Assembly: GCA_007115705.1 (NCBI GenBank)
Contig: QXEO01000143.1
Coordinates: 738,072 to 802,071, forward strand
Direction: 5' to 3'
Length of the DNA stretch: 64,000 nt
Source of the DNA: Dactylis glomerata
Taxonomy: Eukaryota > Streptophyta > Magnoliopsida > Poales > Poaceae
A model generated the notes under the pieces. That model was not told the origin of the DNA and searched no databases. It saw only the letters and a program-made list of their open reading frames with translations. Position numbers and translations under genes: made by a program. The number at the start of each line of letters is the position of its first letter. Position 1 is the stretch's first letter. Of this stretch, positions 1 to 10,980 are shown piece after piece.

Positions 1-511
1 AAAGTAACATTGAGGATTCTTTAATCACATTAGTATGCATGAGGAAGTTGAGGAAAAGTCTTGGGTTGAGCTTGCCTAGTATTGAAGTTGCTTTTTTTTT
101 AATTGACATGTTGGAAACTAGGTTTGCTAGTCTTAATCCTTTTATTCATATATGTTCCTTAAGCTTCATGAAATTGAGGATCCCAAAAAGAAAGCTTTTA
201 TCTTGGAAACTTTGTGCCTAGAATTTAAGGATGTCGTATTGAAGCTAGAAAGGTTCTTAAATGTTTAATAAACTCGGTTCGCCTATAAAGGTTTGATACT
301 AATGATGAGGGAACCAAGACCTATACCTTGCAAGCTTTTGGGATTGAGTGAAGCTTTCGAAAATAATTTTGACTGGATTTGTCCTGAAAATCTTTTTGAT
401 GAGAAGAGTGTACCAAAGCATGATCACAAAGGGTCTTCAAAACTTATGTGGATGAAATACAATGCCTTATTGATAAGACCTCTGCAGTTGATCTTGATGC
501 TTCATCATTGA
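1..511 (+). pseudogene. Indel-ridden copy of the ~197-codon internal ORF (element C)
   Basis: The sequence matches codons ~21-198 of the intact frame at 63186-63782, but small deletions break it repeatedly, for example near positions 17, 75, 150, 237, 265, 293 and 320. The differences from the intact copy are mostly one- to few-base losses, often in homopolymers. That is more typical of uncorrected long-read sequence at a contig end than of evolutionary decay. No protein can be read through it as given. See the intact copy at 63186-63782 for a description of the protein. Confidence 0.8.
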
Positions 512-3428
512 TATTACTTGACTCGCAATTTTCTGCGCCTAGCTCAAAGGCGTTAAAGAAAAGCACTCTTGGGAGATAACCCAATGTTTTCTTTTCAGTA
601 CTTTTTCTTTTATTGAGTCTTGGAAGTCATTACTACTGTAATGACCGCTCCTTATCTTGTTTATTTCGTTTTGTGCCAAGAGAAGACTCTAATTTGAGTG
701 AGGTAAAGATTTGGGGATGTTGCTGTCCTGAAACTGTTTTCGGTGCTGCACCGTAAAAATTCGTTGAAAATTATCTGTTTATCTTTTGGACCTGCGATTT
801 CTTGTGCATATGCCCCAGGTATATACAAACATTTCTTAGTTTAACACTTTTTGATTTGAGCAACAGAAAATCCCTCAAAAATTCGACCTTTGTCAGCTGT
901 TCAGTTTTGACAGATTTCTGCCAATATTTGTGTTTGCCACTTTATCACTTTCTTTTGAGTTTCTTTTGATCACGGAACTTTTGGGGAGGTTGATACAGTA
1001 GTCTACTATATATGTGGTGGTTTTGAGTTGAAACCTGAAGCAAATAGAGGATTGATTATATTTATGCTTCCACTAATGTTGCTAATAGAATTGTGTTTAG
1101 TTTTTATGAAGGAAGTTTTCAAGTGTAGGGATTGGAGAATGATGAGATGAGTTGAAGAATGGACAAAAGCTCAAGCTTGGGGATGCCCATGCATAACCCC
1201 GAAATATCCAAGAAGTACAAGCGTCAAAGCTTGGGATGCCCCCGAGGCACCCTTCTTCATCGGCAAAATCAGGTTACCATTCAAAACACTATATTTTATT
1301 GCTTCATGCACTATGTGTTTTTCTTGGAGCGTCAGTTGTTTTAGTTTTCTTAGTTGGTTTAGTTTGTTCGTTTGCTGCAATAAATGGTTGGACCCCAACA
1401 AATTTCTTTTGGAGAAGTTGCCTTGCTTTTCATTGCCAAGAACACTCAGTTTTCACTCTTATCGGTTATCATGTGTTCTTCTTTTTCTGCTACTGCTTTT
1501 GGTTTTCGTTTTCGCCTTGATTTGCGTTTAGATCTTGTCATATCTTTTCATCAAGGTGTATTTTTGCCTCTGATCTTTATTGGTTTTCATCAAAAGAGGT
1601 GTTTATAAATTTTTTAATGGTGTTGGAAAAGAGAAAAAGCTTTGTGCAAAATAGTGGTACAAGAAGGAGCTTGTGTAGACTGCGGCTTAGGCTTTTTCAT
1701 GTCATGCTTGATGTCTTTTTGATAGTATGCTTAGTGGTTTTGCTGTAGCATGACTTGTCTCAAATAACTGAGATTGCTTAATAAGCCTTTAAAAAAATCA
1801 TGCGTTGTTTTTATTGTATGGAAGAATTATTTTGGTTTTCTCCTTGATGCTTTATTTGGGTTGACTTGGCGCATGCTCACACATGTTAGACTCTTACAAA
1901 GTCGCCAATAGCCTTCATGATCATTTAGTTTTTGACTTTTGATGCCATCTTATGCTTCTTTTAATGTCGCTTTGTCGCTTTGCATGATTATGGCCATTAT
2001 TGCTCTCTTAGTTGGTCGCTCCCAGTCTTTTGCTAGCCCTCGCCTTGTACTGAGTATGAGCTCTACTCGTGCATCCAACTCCTAAAAGCCAAAGTTTTCC
2101 AAAGTGTCCACCATACATACCTACTAGCAATTTGCTATTCCAAGTAAATTTGACTTGCTTTTATTTTCTCTTCAAATTAAACTCTTACCAGTGTTATGTG
2201 AAATTCGGTCAGTAAAGCTCTCACGAACCAGAAGGCACACTTTACTTTTTCCTGTTCTTAAAAATTTGACATTGTGGTCTCTTATGTTGAGTTGTTATGC
2301 TTGCTAGTTGTAAGTTGGATTCTAGCCAATCCATGCTGTCATGGGGCAAGCTTTCAACATTGCACTTCTTATTTGAGTTGATATCGTGAACTTTTGTTTA
2401 TGGATGCCCACGGTGTGAAATGAATTGGGAATCTTGTGGGGATCATCGAGTTTGTATATGTGTTAGGGAAACGCCGGGCCGCCAATCTAAGCCATGCATA
2501 ATTCATGGTGGAAATTTGCAGCATACCCATGGTGAACATTCGACGACGCATCTCACAATAAAAAGCTAAACAAAAGGCAAATAAAAGAGATGTCGAGGTG
2601 TTCATTGTCTGCTTGTCCTGTCATTTTGGTGTGGGCTTGTTCCATCTCATCGGGCACGAAGGTACCCCGTTGGCGGTTCTCAATGATATGCATATACTTA
2701 CAATGACAAGAGCCTTGCTTGGGACTCTAAGTAAAGTAGCATGAGGTTTGGGTACTCGTATTCACGGGGCACGAGGTTTTCAACTTATGATTTGTCAAGC
2801 ATATGCATCATAATTTTTCTCGCATTAACTTTAACCATTCAAGATGCTTATGATGGGGGCAATGAGAGCTCAAAGCCGGTAAGTACCATAATTTTTGAAG
2901 GTTATAAAACTTGCAATCACTGCTTCCCTCTGCGAAGGGCCTTTCTTTTACTTTTATGTTGAGTCACCACCTTCTTTCTTTATGCACCATTAAGAGAGCA
3001 TATTTGTCATTCTTAGTGTGATATGCACTGTCCCAAAGTTCATTGATTGATTCATATTGTTGGTTTCACTTGTTCTTAAATTATTTGTATATAGTCGCCC
3101 TTTTAAACTTGAAGGTGTCCTATGCATTTATGTTTTGCTCTCTTTGAAGGACAAGCTGAAAACCATTTGTATGTTTTTCCTTATGATTTGAACACACGTT
3201 TGACTTTCATTGTTTCATTTTCATAATCTTTTGTTTGTGTTCATTTGCATGTTTACAACATGGTTGCTAAGTTCTTATTGTCATGATTATATCTTCATGC
3301 CCAAGTTTTAAGTTCTTATGATCCCAGCTCACCAATACTTACATATATGATCAAGATTGTGTAGGTGCATGTCACCTCAAAAATTATTCTTTTGTTATCA
3401 CTTACCTACTCGAGGACGAGCAGGAGTT
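512..3428 (+). other. 3' internal (non-coding) region of element C
   Basis: About 2.9 kb without a credible gene. It is homologous to 16550-18951 (A), to 28472-30287 plus 37708-38818 (B), and in part to the reverse of 57709-60276 (D). It contains two internal copies of the motif AAGCTTGGGGATGC or a near match, around 1174 and 1229. A block at about 2095-2925 is shared with A and B but replaced by unrelated sequence in D. Short reading frames here are not conserved between copies and are not called. Confidence 0.8.
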
Positions 3429-3443
3429 AAGCTTGGGGATGCT
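3429..3443 (+). promoter_or_regulatory. Polypurine-tract-like plus-strand primer of element C
   Basis: The purine-rich motif aagcttggggatgct abuts the first base of the 3' LTR (TGATACG). The same motif lies immediately before the 3' LTR in A, B and D, which fixes the LTR boundary and suggests the plus-strand priming site. Confidence 0.65.
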
Positions 3444-5038
3444 TGATACGTCTCAAACGTATCTATAATTTTTGATGCTCCATGCTTGTTTTTACACCAT
3501 TTGCCTATTGTTTCGTTACACTTAGTGGCACTTTTATGCATTTTCCGGAACTAACCTATTAACGAGTTGCCACAGTGCCAGTTCCCTGTTTTCTACTGTT
3601 TTTGTGTTCATAGTGATACACAGGAAATATTCTCGGAATTGGACAAAACCACATCCCGAAGTCTTATTTTACCCGGAAGCTTCCAGAGATCCGAAGGAGA
3701 GTAGGAGGGGGGCCACCAGGGCCCCACATGCAGGGGCGCCGCGGCCAGCCCCCTGGCCGCACGGGCCCCGCGTGAGGGAACCTGGCTCCCTCTCTGACAT
3801 CGCCCCTTCGCCTATAAAGACCCCCCACGGAAAAAACCTAAGGACCCGATCAATTTTCCAGAACACATCGCGATCCGTCGCCGCCGTCGACCCGAAGATC
3901 GGGAGGGTCCAGAAGCTCTTCCCGGCACCCTGTCGGAGAGGGGAATCGCCACCAGAGGTCTTCTTCATCGCCATGCTTGCCTCCGGAGCGATGAGTGAGT
4001 AGTCTACCTTGGACTATGGGTCCATAGCAGTAGCTAGATGGTTGTCTCCTCCACCATGTGCTTCATATTTAGATCTCATGAGCTGCCCTACATGATTGAG
4101 ATCACCGTTATGTAATTCTACATGTTTGGTTTGTTGGAATCCGATGAATATTGGTGTTTATGATTAAGTTGCTGTACTGAATTATATCTTTTGTTATCTC
4201 TATGTTGTTTATGATCTTGCATGCTCTCCGTTGTTAGTAGCTATCTTGGCCGAGTAGTTGCTAGTGACTCCAAGAGGGGGTATTTATGCTCGATAGTGGG
4301 TTCATGCCTCTATTTCACCTGGGGGAATGACAGAAACCTCTAAGGTGGTAGATGTGCTGTTGCTACTAGGGAGAAAACAACATTCATATGCTCAAGGGCA
4401 TATGCTTTGTTTACATTACACACTTTGCTTAATGCAATTATCTGTTGTTCGCAACTTAATACTTCTAGGGTGTTCGAATTGATATCCCCGGGATTGGATT
4501 ATTAGTCATAGATGCAGTTGGATGGCGGTCTATGTATTTTGTTGTAATGCCCAGAGTAAATCTCATAGTGATCTTCTTGACATATCACGTTATCTTTATT
4601 CTATCAATTGCCCAACTGTAATTTGTTTACCCAGCATGTGTTATTTATCTTATGGAGAGACACCACTAGTGAACTGTGGATCCCGGTCCTATTTCCATCA
4701 TATTGCTATCACCTGTTTACTTTACTCGCATTGTTTACTTTACTCGCATACTATATTGTTTTCCACTCGATACGCTCATAATCTTTGTTTCAAGCAAACT
4801 GGTGAGATTGACAACCTCATCGCAAGTTGGGAACAAAGTATTTGTTTGTGTGTGTGCAGGTTCCGCATCACCTTCAGTCGTCATTGTCTCTCCTCTCCTG
4901 ATCGATATTAAACCTTGGTTTCTTAACTGAGGGAAGACTAGCCGCTACACTCATCATACCTTCCTCTCGGGGTTCCCAACGGGCTGGTTATCCACCACGC
5001 ACAAGGACAGTTTGCTCCCACATCAACTTGGAGTAGCA
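3444..5038 (+). repeat. 3' LTR of element C (1595 bp)
   Basis: It begins TGATACGTCTC and ends GGAGTAGCA, followed directly by D gag sequence. It carries a TATA box (tataaa, 3813-3818) in a GC-rich promoter block. Over the last ~970 bases I count about 14 differences from the 5' LTR at 61413-62999, roughly 1.4 percent. Compared with LTRs of A, B and D it lacks a segment of about 73 bp after TTCCGC near 4860-4870. Its partner LTR shares this absence, which supports the pairing. Confidence 0.88.
3813..3818 (+). promoter_or_regulatory. TATA box in the LTR of element C
   Basis: The motif tataaa in the context cttcgcctataaagaccc is conserved at the same place in all LTR copies: 14491, 19338, 26405, 39204 and 61773 on the plus strand, and 7458-7463 and 57317-57322 on the minus strand. 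It probably positions the element's own transcript start about 30 bases downstream. Confidence 0.65.
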
Positions 5039-6004
5039 ATTACCATAAGAGTTACCATAACCATTACCATTGGTAGAAGGATACGGCCTATAATTGTTAC
5101 TAGCAAAATTGTTCCTATAAGCATTGTTGTTAAAATTATTGTTTCTAATGAAATTCACATCAACATGCTCTTCTTGAGCAACCAGAGAGGCCAAAGGAAC
5201 ATTATTAGGATCAACATGAGTCCTATCATTAGCAAGCATAGCCATAATGGTATCAATTTTATCATTCAAGGAAGAGGTTTCCTCAACAGAATTTACCTTC
5301 TTACCTTGTGGAGCTCTCTCGGTGTGCCATTCGGAATAATTTACCATCATGTTGTCGAGTAGCTTTGATGCGGCGCCCAAGGTAAGGGACATAAAAGTGC
5401 CTCCAGCAGCTGAATCAAGTAGGTTCCTTGAAGAAAAATTCAGTCCTGCATAAAAAGTTTGGATAATCATCCAAGTAGTCAGTCCATGAGTGGGGCAATT
5501 CTTTATCATAGATTTCATTCTTTCCCAAGCTTGAGCAACATGTTCATTATCAAACTGAGTAAACTTCATAATATTGCTATGCAAAGCTATAATCTTAGCA
5601 GGAGGATAGTATCTACCAATAAAAGCATCCTTACACTTAGCCCATGAATCAATACTATTCTTAGTCAAAGACAGCAACCAATCTTTAGCTTTTTCTCTCA
5701 AAGAAAAAGGAAACAACTTGAGCTTAATAATATCACTATCAACATCCTTATATTTCTGCATCTAACATAGCTCAACAAAATTGTTGAGATGAGCTGCAGC
5801 ATCTTCAGTACTAGCACCAGAAAATTGCTCTTTCATAACAAGGTTCAACAAAGCAGGCTTAATCTCATAAAAGTTTGCAGCAGTAGCAGGTGGTGCAATA
5901 GGAGTGCAGATAAAATCACTATTGTCTGTGCTAGTAAAGTCACACAACTTGGTGTTTTCAGGATTGGCAATTTCAGCAAAACAAAAGTAAACAAGTAAAA
6001 ACAA
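5039..6004 (-). pseudogene. gag: gag (capsid/nucleocapsid precursor) 5' portion, Athila/Tat type, broken
   Basis: Gag forms the particle that packages element RNA. Two minus-strand frames, 6004-5762 and 5761-5039, are separated only by an in-frame TAG at 5762-5764. The first includes the segment KPALLNLV and the second LKLFPFSLREKAKDWLLSL, the hallmark of the plant Gypsy retrotransposon gag domain. An Asn-rich tail follows. No ATG is seen at the start; the upstream extension begins with TTG, so the true initiation codon is lost or lies elsewhere. Codon phase at 5039 continues exactly at 61407 after one 5-bp target duplication is removed, which shows that C split this gene. A premature stop and an insertion make it non-functional. 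Confidence 0.85.
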
Positions 6005-6139
6005 CTACCAAGGATTCTAATTTTTTTTGGGTTTTTGATATAAAGCAATGCAAGTAAAATAAATAAAGTAAAGCAAAACAATAAAACAAAGTAAAGGATG
6101 TGCGTGCGAAAACTCCCATCGCAGAAGTCTTCTACTTCC

Positions 6140-6157
6140 TCCCCGGCAACGGCGCCA
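6140..6157 (-). promoter_or_regulatory. Primer binding site, tRNA-Asp type (element D)
   Basis: On the minus strand the sequence reads tggcgccgttgccgggga, complementary to the 3' end of plant tRNA-Asp(GUC) including CCA. It lies 10 bases inside the LTR end at 6168. This primer type is characteristic of Athila and Tat lineages of Gypsy. Confidence 0.85.
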
Positions 6158-6167
6158 GAAAATAAGC

Positions 6168-7834
6168 TGCTGCGTGTGGCTAACGTGGGAGCAGACTGTC
6201 CTTGTGCGTGGTGGATAACCAGCCCGTTGGGAACCCCAAGAGGAAGGTATGATGAGTATAGCAGCTAGTTTTCCCTCAGTTAAGAAACCAAGGTATGTCG
6301 ATCTTGGAGAGGAGAGACAAACGACTGAAGGTGATGCTTGCTAGCTTGCGACAGCTTCGGACAATTTATATATGGCGCCTCGTCCAAGCTTTGCTTGCTA
6401 ACTACAACGCGGAACCTGCACACAACACAACCAAGTACTTTGTTCCCAACTTGCGATGAGGTTGTCAATCTCACCGGTTTGCTTGAAACAAAGGTTATGA
6501 GCGTATCGAGTGGAAAACAATATAGTATGCGAGTAAAGTAAACAGTGCGAATAAAGTAAACAGGTGATAGCAATATGATGGAAATATGACCGGGGTCCAC
6601 AGTTCACTAGTGGTGTCTCTCCATAAGATAAATAACACATGCTGGGTAAACAAATTACAGTTGGGCAATTGATAGAATAAAGATAATGTGATATGTCAAG
6701 AAGATCACTATGAGATTTACTCGAGGCATTACAACAAAATACATAGACCGCCATCCAACTGCATCTATGACTAATAATCCACTTGTGGTGAATCAATCCG
6801 AGAACTCCACAAGTATTAAGTTGCGAACAACAGATAATTGCATTAAGCAAAGTGTGTAATGTAAACAAAGCATATGCCCTTGAGCATATGAATGTTGTTT
6901 TCTCCCTAGTAGCAACATCACATCTACAACCTTAGAGGTTTCTGTCACTCCCCTAGATTAAATAGAGGCATGAACCCACTATCGAGCATAAATACCCCCT
7001 CTTGGAGTCACTAGCAACTACTCGGCCAAGATAGCTACTAACAACGGAGAGCATGCAAGATCATAAGCATCATAGAGATAACAAAAGATAATATTCAGTA
7101 CAGCAACTTAATCATAAACACCAATATTCATCGGATCCCAACAAACCAAACATGTAGAATTACATAACGGTGATCTCAATCATGTAGGGCAGCTCATGAG
7201 ATCTAAACATGAAGCACATGGTGGAGGAGACAAACATCTAGCTACTGCTATGGACACATAGTCCAAGGTAGACTACTCACTCATCGCTCCGGAGGCAAGC
7301 ATGGCGATGAAGAAGACCTCCGGTGGTGATTCCCCTCTCCGGCAGGGTGCCGGGAAGAGCTTCTGGACCCTCCCGATCTTTGGGTCGACGGCGGCGGCGG
7401 ATCGCGATATGTTCTGGAAAATTGATCGGGTACTTAGGTTTTTTCCGTCGGGGGGTCTTTATAGGCGAAGGGGCGATGTCAGAGGAGGAGCCAGGCGCCC
7501 TCACGCGGGGCCCGCATGGCCAGGGGCCTGGCCGCGCCACCCCTGCGTGTGGGGCCCTGGTGGCCCCCCTCCTACTCTTCTTCGGATCTCTGGAAGCTTT
7601 CGGGTAAAATAAGACTTCAGGAACTTGTTTCGTCCAATTCCGATAATATTTCCTGTGTATCACTTCTGAAACACAAAAATAGCAGAAAACAGGAAACTGG
7701 CACTGTGGCAACTCGTAAATAGGTTAGTTCCGGAATATGCATAAAAGTGCCACGAAGTGTAACGAAACAATAGACAAATGGTGTAAAAACGAGCATGGAG
7801 CATCAAAAATTATAGATACGTTGGAGACGTATCA
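6168..7834 (-). repeat. 5' LTR of element D (1667 bp)
   Basis: On the minus strand it starts TGATACG (ends at 7834 on +) and finishes CGCAGCA at 6168. TATA lies at 7458-7463. It contains the ~73-bp segment missing from C. It is the partner of the interrupted LTR at 44179-44245 plus 56076-57693. That copy is 18 bp longer because a small tandem repeat near 56380-56420 has three units instead of two. Confidence 0.9.
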
Positions 7835-7839
7835 GCCGG
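7835..7839. other. Target-site duplication of element D, right copy (gccgg)
   Basis: The pentamer gccgg directly follows the D 5' LTR and matches gccgg at 44174-44178 directly before the D 3' LTR. The uninterrupted target (cttggccgggtcattt) is present in unit 2 at about 10690-10705 and in unit 3 at about 13549. Confidence 0.85.
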
Positions 7840-8121
7840 GTCATTTCTGATGCACGGCAAGGCTGCGACACAGAAAAGGAGAGGTTGCAGTTCGGTCAGA
7901 TATTACAGGACCACAACAAATTGTTGTACCCAACTTGTGAAGATGGCCAGAAGAAGCTGGATATCACACTGGAATTGCTGAAGTGGAAGGCAGAGACCGG
8001 TGTGACTGACTCGTCATTTGAAAATTTGCTGGTACTGATGAAGAAGATGCTTCCAAGAAAGAACGAATTGCCCGCCAGCACGTACGAAGCAAAGAAGCTT
8101 GTATGCCCTCTAGGACAGTGA
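7840..8121 (+). pseudogene. CACTA transposase (TNPD-like) N-terminal fragment, 3' part, unit 1
   Basis: This continues the frame that begins at 43792 and was interrupted by element D. It aligns with codons 129-222 of the uninterrupted copies at 10312-10980 and 13170-13838. It encodes the stretch around CPTCEDGQKKLD-like residues, an acidic/helical segment and the end LVCPLGQ followed by stop. The stop arises where LINE sequence is joined after the CPLG motif, so the transposase is truncated before its catalytic domain. Confidence 0.7.
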
Positions 8122-8815
8122 CAAGATCTCTTGGAACCTCACTTCAAATGGAGAATACTCAGCTAGTTCTGCCTATTTCATGCAATTCTATGGCAGGATC
8201 AGAGAACCTCACCTTGACCAGGTCTGGAGAGTTCGTGCTGAAGGAAATGTAAAATTCTTCATGTGGATGCTTCTTAAGAATAGAATTGGACAGCTGAATG
8301 ACTGAGAGCAAGGAACCTGCCTCATGACGATCATTGTTGCTTGTGTGATCAGGAATTTGAAACAACAGCGCACCTGGCACTAACCTGCTCCTTTGCGACC
8401 CAAGTTAGGGATTTTTTCAGAGACCAAAGCCCGAGGGCTGTTATGATGGCTGCACGCTCTACGACTATTGCAGCATGGTGGAAGAAACTGAGAAGAGGGA
8501 AGAAAGACGACCGGTGGAAAAGTGACATTTCCCTGTCAGTTTACATCATCTGGCATGTTTGGAAAGAGCGAGGGCGACGCATCTTTCAGCAGACTTCCTT
8601 GTCTCCGTTGGGAGTAGCGGGGCTGATCAAGGCTGACTTAGAGTTACTAACGCTGGCAAGAGGCAGCCCTTGATCCTGTAAATAGTGTAATTACAGTGTT
8701 CCAGTGGTTACGTTTCTTTTTTTGGTCTGCCTTAGGGCAAGTGTAACTCTACGTGTAAAAGTTGGGTTTTCCCCTGCTATAATGCAACATCTCTCTACTT
8801 TTGTTGTCGATTCCA
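8118..8815 (+). mobile_element. LINE 3' fragment with RT zinc-binding (zf-RVT) domain, unit 1
   Basis: Reading through one stop (in ctgaatgactgag), the sequence encodes the C-terminal region of plant LINE ORF2. It has an ISWNLTSNGEYSASSAY-like segment, then KFFMWMLL, then a cysteine-rich CDQEFETTAHLALTC segment, which is the typical zf-RVT signature. The open part is 8341-8673 (110 codons). A LINE-like 3' end follows to about 8815. It is fused directly to the CACTA transposase at CPLG, so both coding regions are dead. Confidence 0.75.
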
Positions 8816-9289
8816 TTAAACCAATTTTTTAACATATTTAGGACATTGGTTGGTGGAGAAAAGATTTGATACCGTACACATTATGTGTCATTAAAGATGA
8901 AAAAAATAAGAGACAAAAATGCTCAATGATCTCCTTTGTGTCATAAACACAACTACTACTACACCCAACCATTTTCTCTTAGCGTTGTTGTCTTCAATCC
9001 GTAGAACTTTTCTATCGAGGAACCACGTAATCTTTATCTTAATTAATATTTCTAATTTCCAGAAATATATATAATGTAATCTTGTATGTACATTAATGAG
9101 GTTGATATACAAAGATTCCACCAAAAAGGTCCCCAAGGAAGTGTGCTTCTAAATAAACCTGTCTGGCTCATCCGATAAATGTACCATTATTAGGCGTTGA
9201 CATAAGTTCTACCACCAAGTCCTCTTGTTACCGGTTAAAGAACTGTGTAACCAATGTTTAGTGGTCCACCAGTGATTTATAAAGTTTGC
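8816..9289. other. Unassigned AT-rich segment of the tandem unit
   Basis: About 470 bp between the LINE 3' end and the LTR fragment, repeated at about 11675-12149 and 21040-21482. I see no gene or terminal repeats in it. A minus-strand frame of 81 codons (9136-8891) is not preserved well enough to call. Confidence 0.6.
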
Positions 9290-9925
9290 ACAAAGTATGT
9301 TTGAAAATATTACTAAAATGATTTATAAGGATTATTTTTAAAAACCTATTCCCATCTTGAATTATGCGAAATAGGCCTTTTGGCCAAAATTTATAAAGTT
9401 AGATGAAGGTGTGTTTTATCTTGAAAACTTGTTCCTTACTGATTTAAATAGTTGTTTTGAATTTTAGAAAACTTTAGAAACTGGTTTGATCTCATTTGGA
9501 GCTAAATTGCAAAAGGTATGAATTAAATAGCAAAAAAAGGAAAAAAAGGAGAAACAGAAAAAAGTAAAGAAAGGCCGTGGGACCGAATCCGGTCTAGTCC
9601 CAGATCCGGCCCATGGCCCACCGGGGTGATTTTCCCCTCTCTCTTCTCTCTCACTGACAGCTCGGTCCCACATGTCGGTCCTCTTCCTCCTCCGGCCGGG
9701 AGTCCCGGATGAACACGGGTTTCTCCCTAGCCACTCGATCTCCGAATTCCGCGTTGAAACCTAATTCCCACTCCAAGCCACGCCCGCCTATTAAACCCCC
9801 TCAACGTCCTCTCCTTTTCCCCTCTTTCAATTTCTTCAAAGAGCCGCCAGGCTGCGTGGTTTTGCTCGTCGGAGTCTGCCGCACCGCCGCCGTAAATCCG
9901 TCGATTCCAACTTAACTTTAGTCCC
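9290..9925 (+). repeat. Fragment of an LTR related to that of element E, with promoter, unit 1
   Basis: The order of landmarks matches the 5' portion of E's LTR (44600-45200). There is a TTGAAAAC...TTCCTA block, then TTTGATCTCATTTGGAGC (E: TTTGACCTTGTTTGGATGC), a purine-rich stretch, a GC-rich block with ACTGAC...GGTCCCAC, and a TATA-like ctattaaac near 9788. It is diverged and truncated. The repeat in unit 2 is 12150-12784; unit 3 lacks it. The homology was judged by eye and needs an alignment. Confidence 0.55.
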
Positions 9926-9960
9926 GGTTATACGGTGAGCGGTCCGCATGTGCACCCCCC

Positions 9961-9999
9961 CCTTTAGTCCCGGTTTGTGTCTCAAACCGGGACTAAAGG
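9961..9999. repeat. CACTA-type TTTAGTCCCGG foldback
   Basis: cctttagtcccggtttg and its exact reverse complement flank the loop tgtct. Equivalent hairpins occur at 12820-12856, 43442-43480, 43269-43306 (diverged arms) and 43371-43409. Such foldbacks are common in subterminal regions of Triticeae CACTA elements. Confidence 0.8.
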
Positions 10000-10311
10000 A
10001 TTCTGCCTATATATATGGTCGCACCCCTCTCCCCTCTCCCTTGTTTTTCTCTTGAATGGAGGAGTGTGGGTTTGTGCTAGTTTTGTATTTTATTCCTACG
10101 CACTAGAGGTGTTTGTTGAAATGTGTGTTAGAGCGATGCCACTTAAATTCACCGAACACAACTACGATATGAGGTGCCCAAGCCACGCTTAAGCCTCTTC
10201 CTCTTTATTTCCACTTGTTCTAAAAGGTTAGCAACTATATTTTCTTGTTTAGACCGTATGGTACTAATTTTAGGATCGTGATTGCGTTTGATATACTGTT
10301 GTATGACACAG

Positions 10312-10980
10312 ATGAGCCATCCATGGATGTACGGTGATCGACGCACAACCGCTTACAGAGAAGGCGTGCATTCTTTTCGAGATGCAGCCGAGGCGAACAA
10401 GCATGGTGGTGACTTTATGTTTTGTCCATGTGTTGAATGTCGGAATGAGAAGGATCACACTTCCTCAAGAGTCATTCAGAGCCGCCTGCTTCGGTCCGGT
10501 TTTATGTCTAGCTATAATGTTTGGACCAAGCACGGAGAAAGAGGGGTTATGATGGAAGACGACGATGAAGAAGAGAACGATGATGACAACTACCGATCTA
10601 TGTTCCCTGAGTATGCTGATACTGCAATGGAAGACAATGAAGAAGAAGGTCAGGGTGAAGAGCGGGCACCAGATGAGCCCGCTGATGATCTTGGCCGGGT
10701 CATTTCTGATGCACGGCAAGGCTGCGACACAGAAAAGGAGAGGTTGCAGTTCGGTCAGATATTACAGGACCACAACAAATTGTTGTACCCAACTTGTGAA
10801 GATGGCCAGAAGAAGCTGGATAGCACACTGGAATTGCTGAAGTGGAAGGCAGAGACCGGTGTGACTGACTCGTCATTTGAAAATTTGTTGGTACTGATGA
10901 AGAAGATGCTTCCAAGAAAGAACGAATTGCCCGCCAGCACGTACGAAGCAAAGAAGCTTGTCTGCCCTCTAGGACAGTGA
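10312..10980 (+). pseudogene. CACTA transposase N-terminal exon (Transpos_assoc domain), unit 2
   Basis: This is a 222-codon frame (an extension to 10282 is open, but the ATG at 10312 follows an acceptor-like tgacacag). Residues 1-75 carry the transposase-associated domain of En/Spm-type TNP2/TNPD: a W-M-Y-G-D-R-R start, then Y-R-E-G-V-x-x-F-R-D-A, then F-C-P-C-V-E-C-R-N with cysteines expected to bind zinc. An acidic Glu/Asp-rich linker follows (residues ~90-125), then a region leading to the conserved CPLG, where LINE sequence is fused and a stop follows. Full-length proteins of this family continue for several hundred more residues with the catalytic domain, so this is a truncated remnant. 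It is nearly identical to 13170-13838. Confidence 0.8.

Larger units (their letters stand above)
1..5038 (+). mobile_element. Element C, 3' part: Athila/Tat-like Gypsy LTR retrotransposon
   Basis: This is the 3' portion of a non-autonomous Gypsy element. It runs from the middle of the internal reading frame through the long 3' internal region, a purine-rich primer and a complete 3' LTR. The same element's 5' part lies at 61413-64000, and 1-737 overlaps 63247-64000 almost base for base. It ends at 5038, immediately before minus-strand gag sequence of element D, so C was inserted into D. The presumed target duplication is attac here and attat at 61408-61412, one base apart. The Athila/Tat assignment rests on the tRNA-Asp primer site in its 5' part; the family name was not determined. 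Confidence 0.9.
5039..7834 (-). mobile_element. Element D, 5' part: gag-protease Gypsy element on the minus strand
   Basis: Read on the minus strand this is a 5' LTR, a tRNA-Asp primer binding site, a leader and the first part of gag, cut at 5039 by element C. The rest of D (end of gag, protease, 3' internal region, 3' LTR) is at 44179-61412. TSD gccgg flanks the two outer ends (7835-7839 and 44174-44178), and both lie in the same CACTA transposase codon context. In the window's linear order these halves face away from each other, which requires circular or tandem continuity. Confidence 0.88.

Noticed and set aside
3669..3974. Frames of ~100 codons through the GC-rich LTR promoter block (both strands, all copies)
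   Set aside because: They cover the TATA box and leader, are compositionally biased, and shift frame between copies.
3444..7834. A single element with inverted LTRs
   Set aside because: The two LTRs belong to different elements (C and D). Their internal regions, subtypes and target duplications pair with sequences at the other end of the window.
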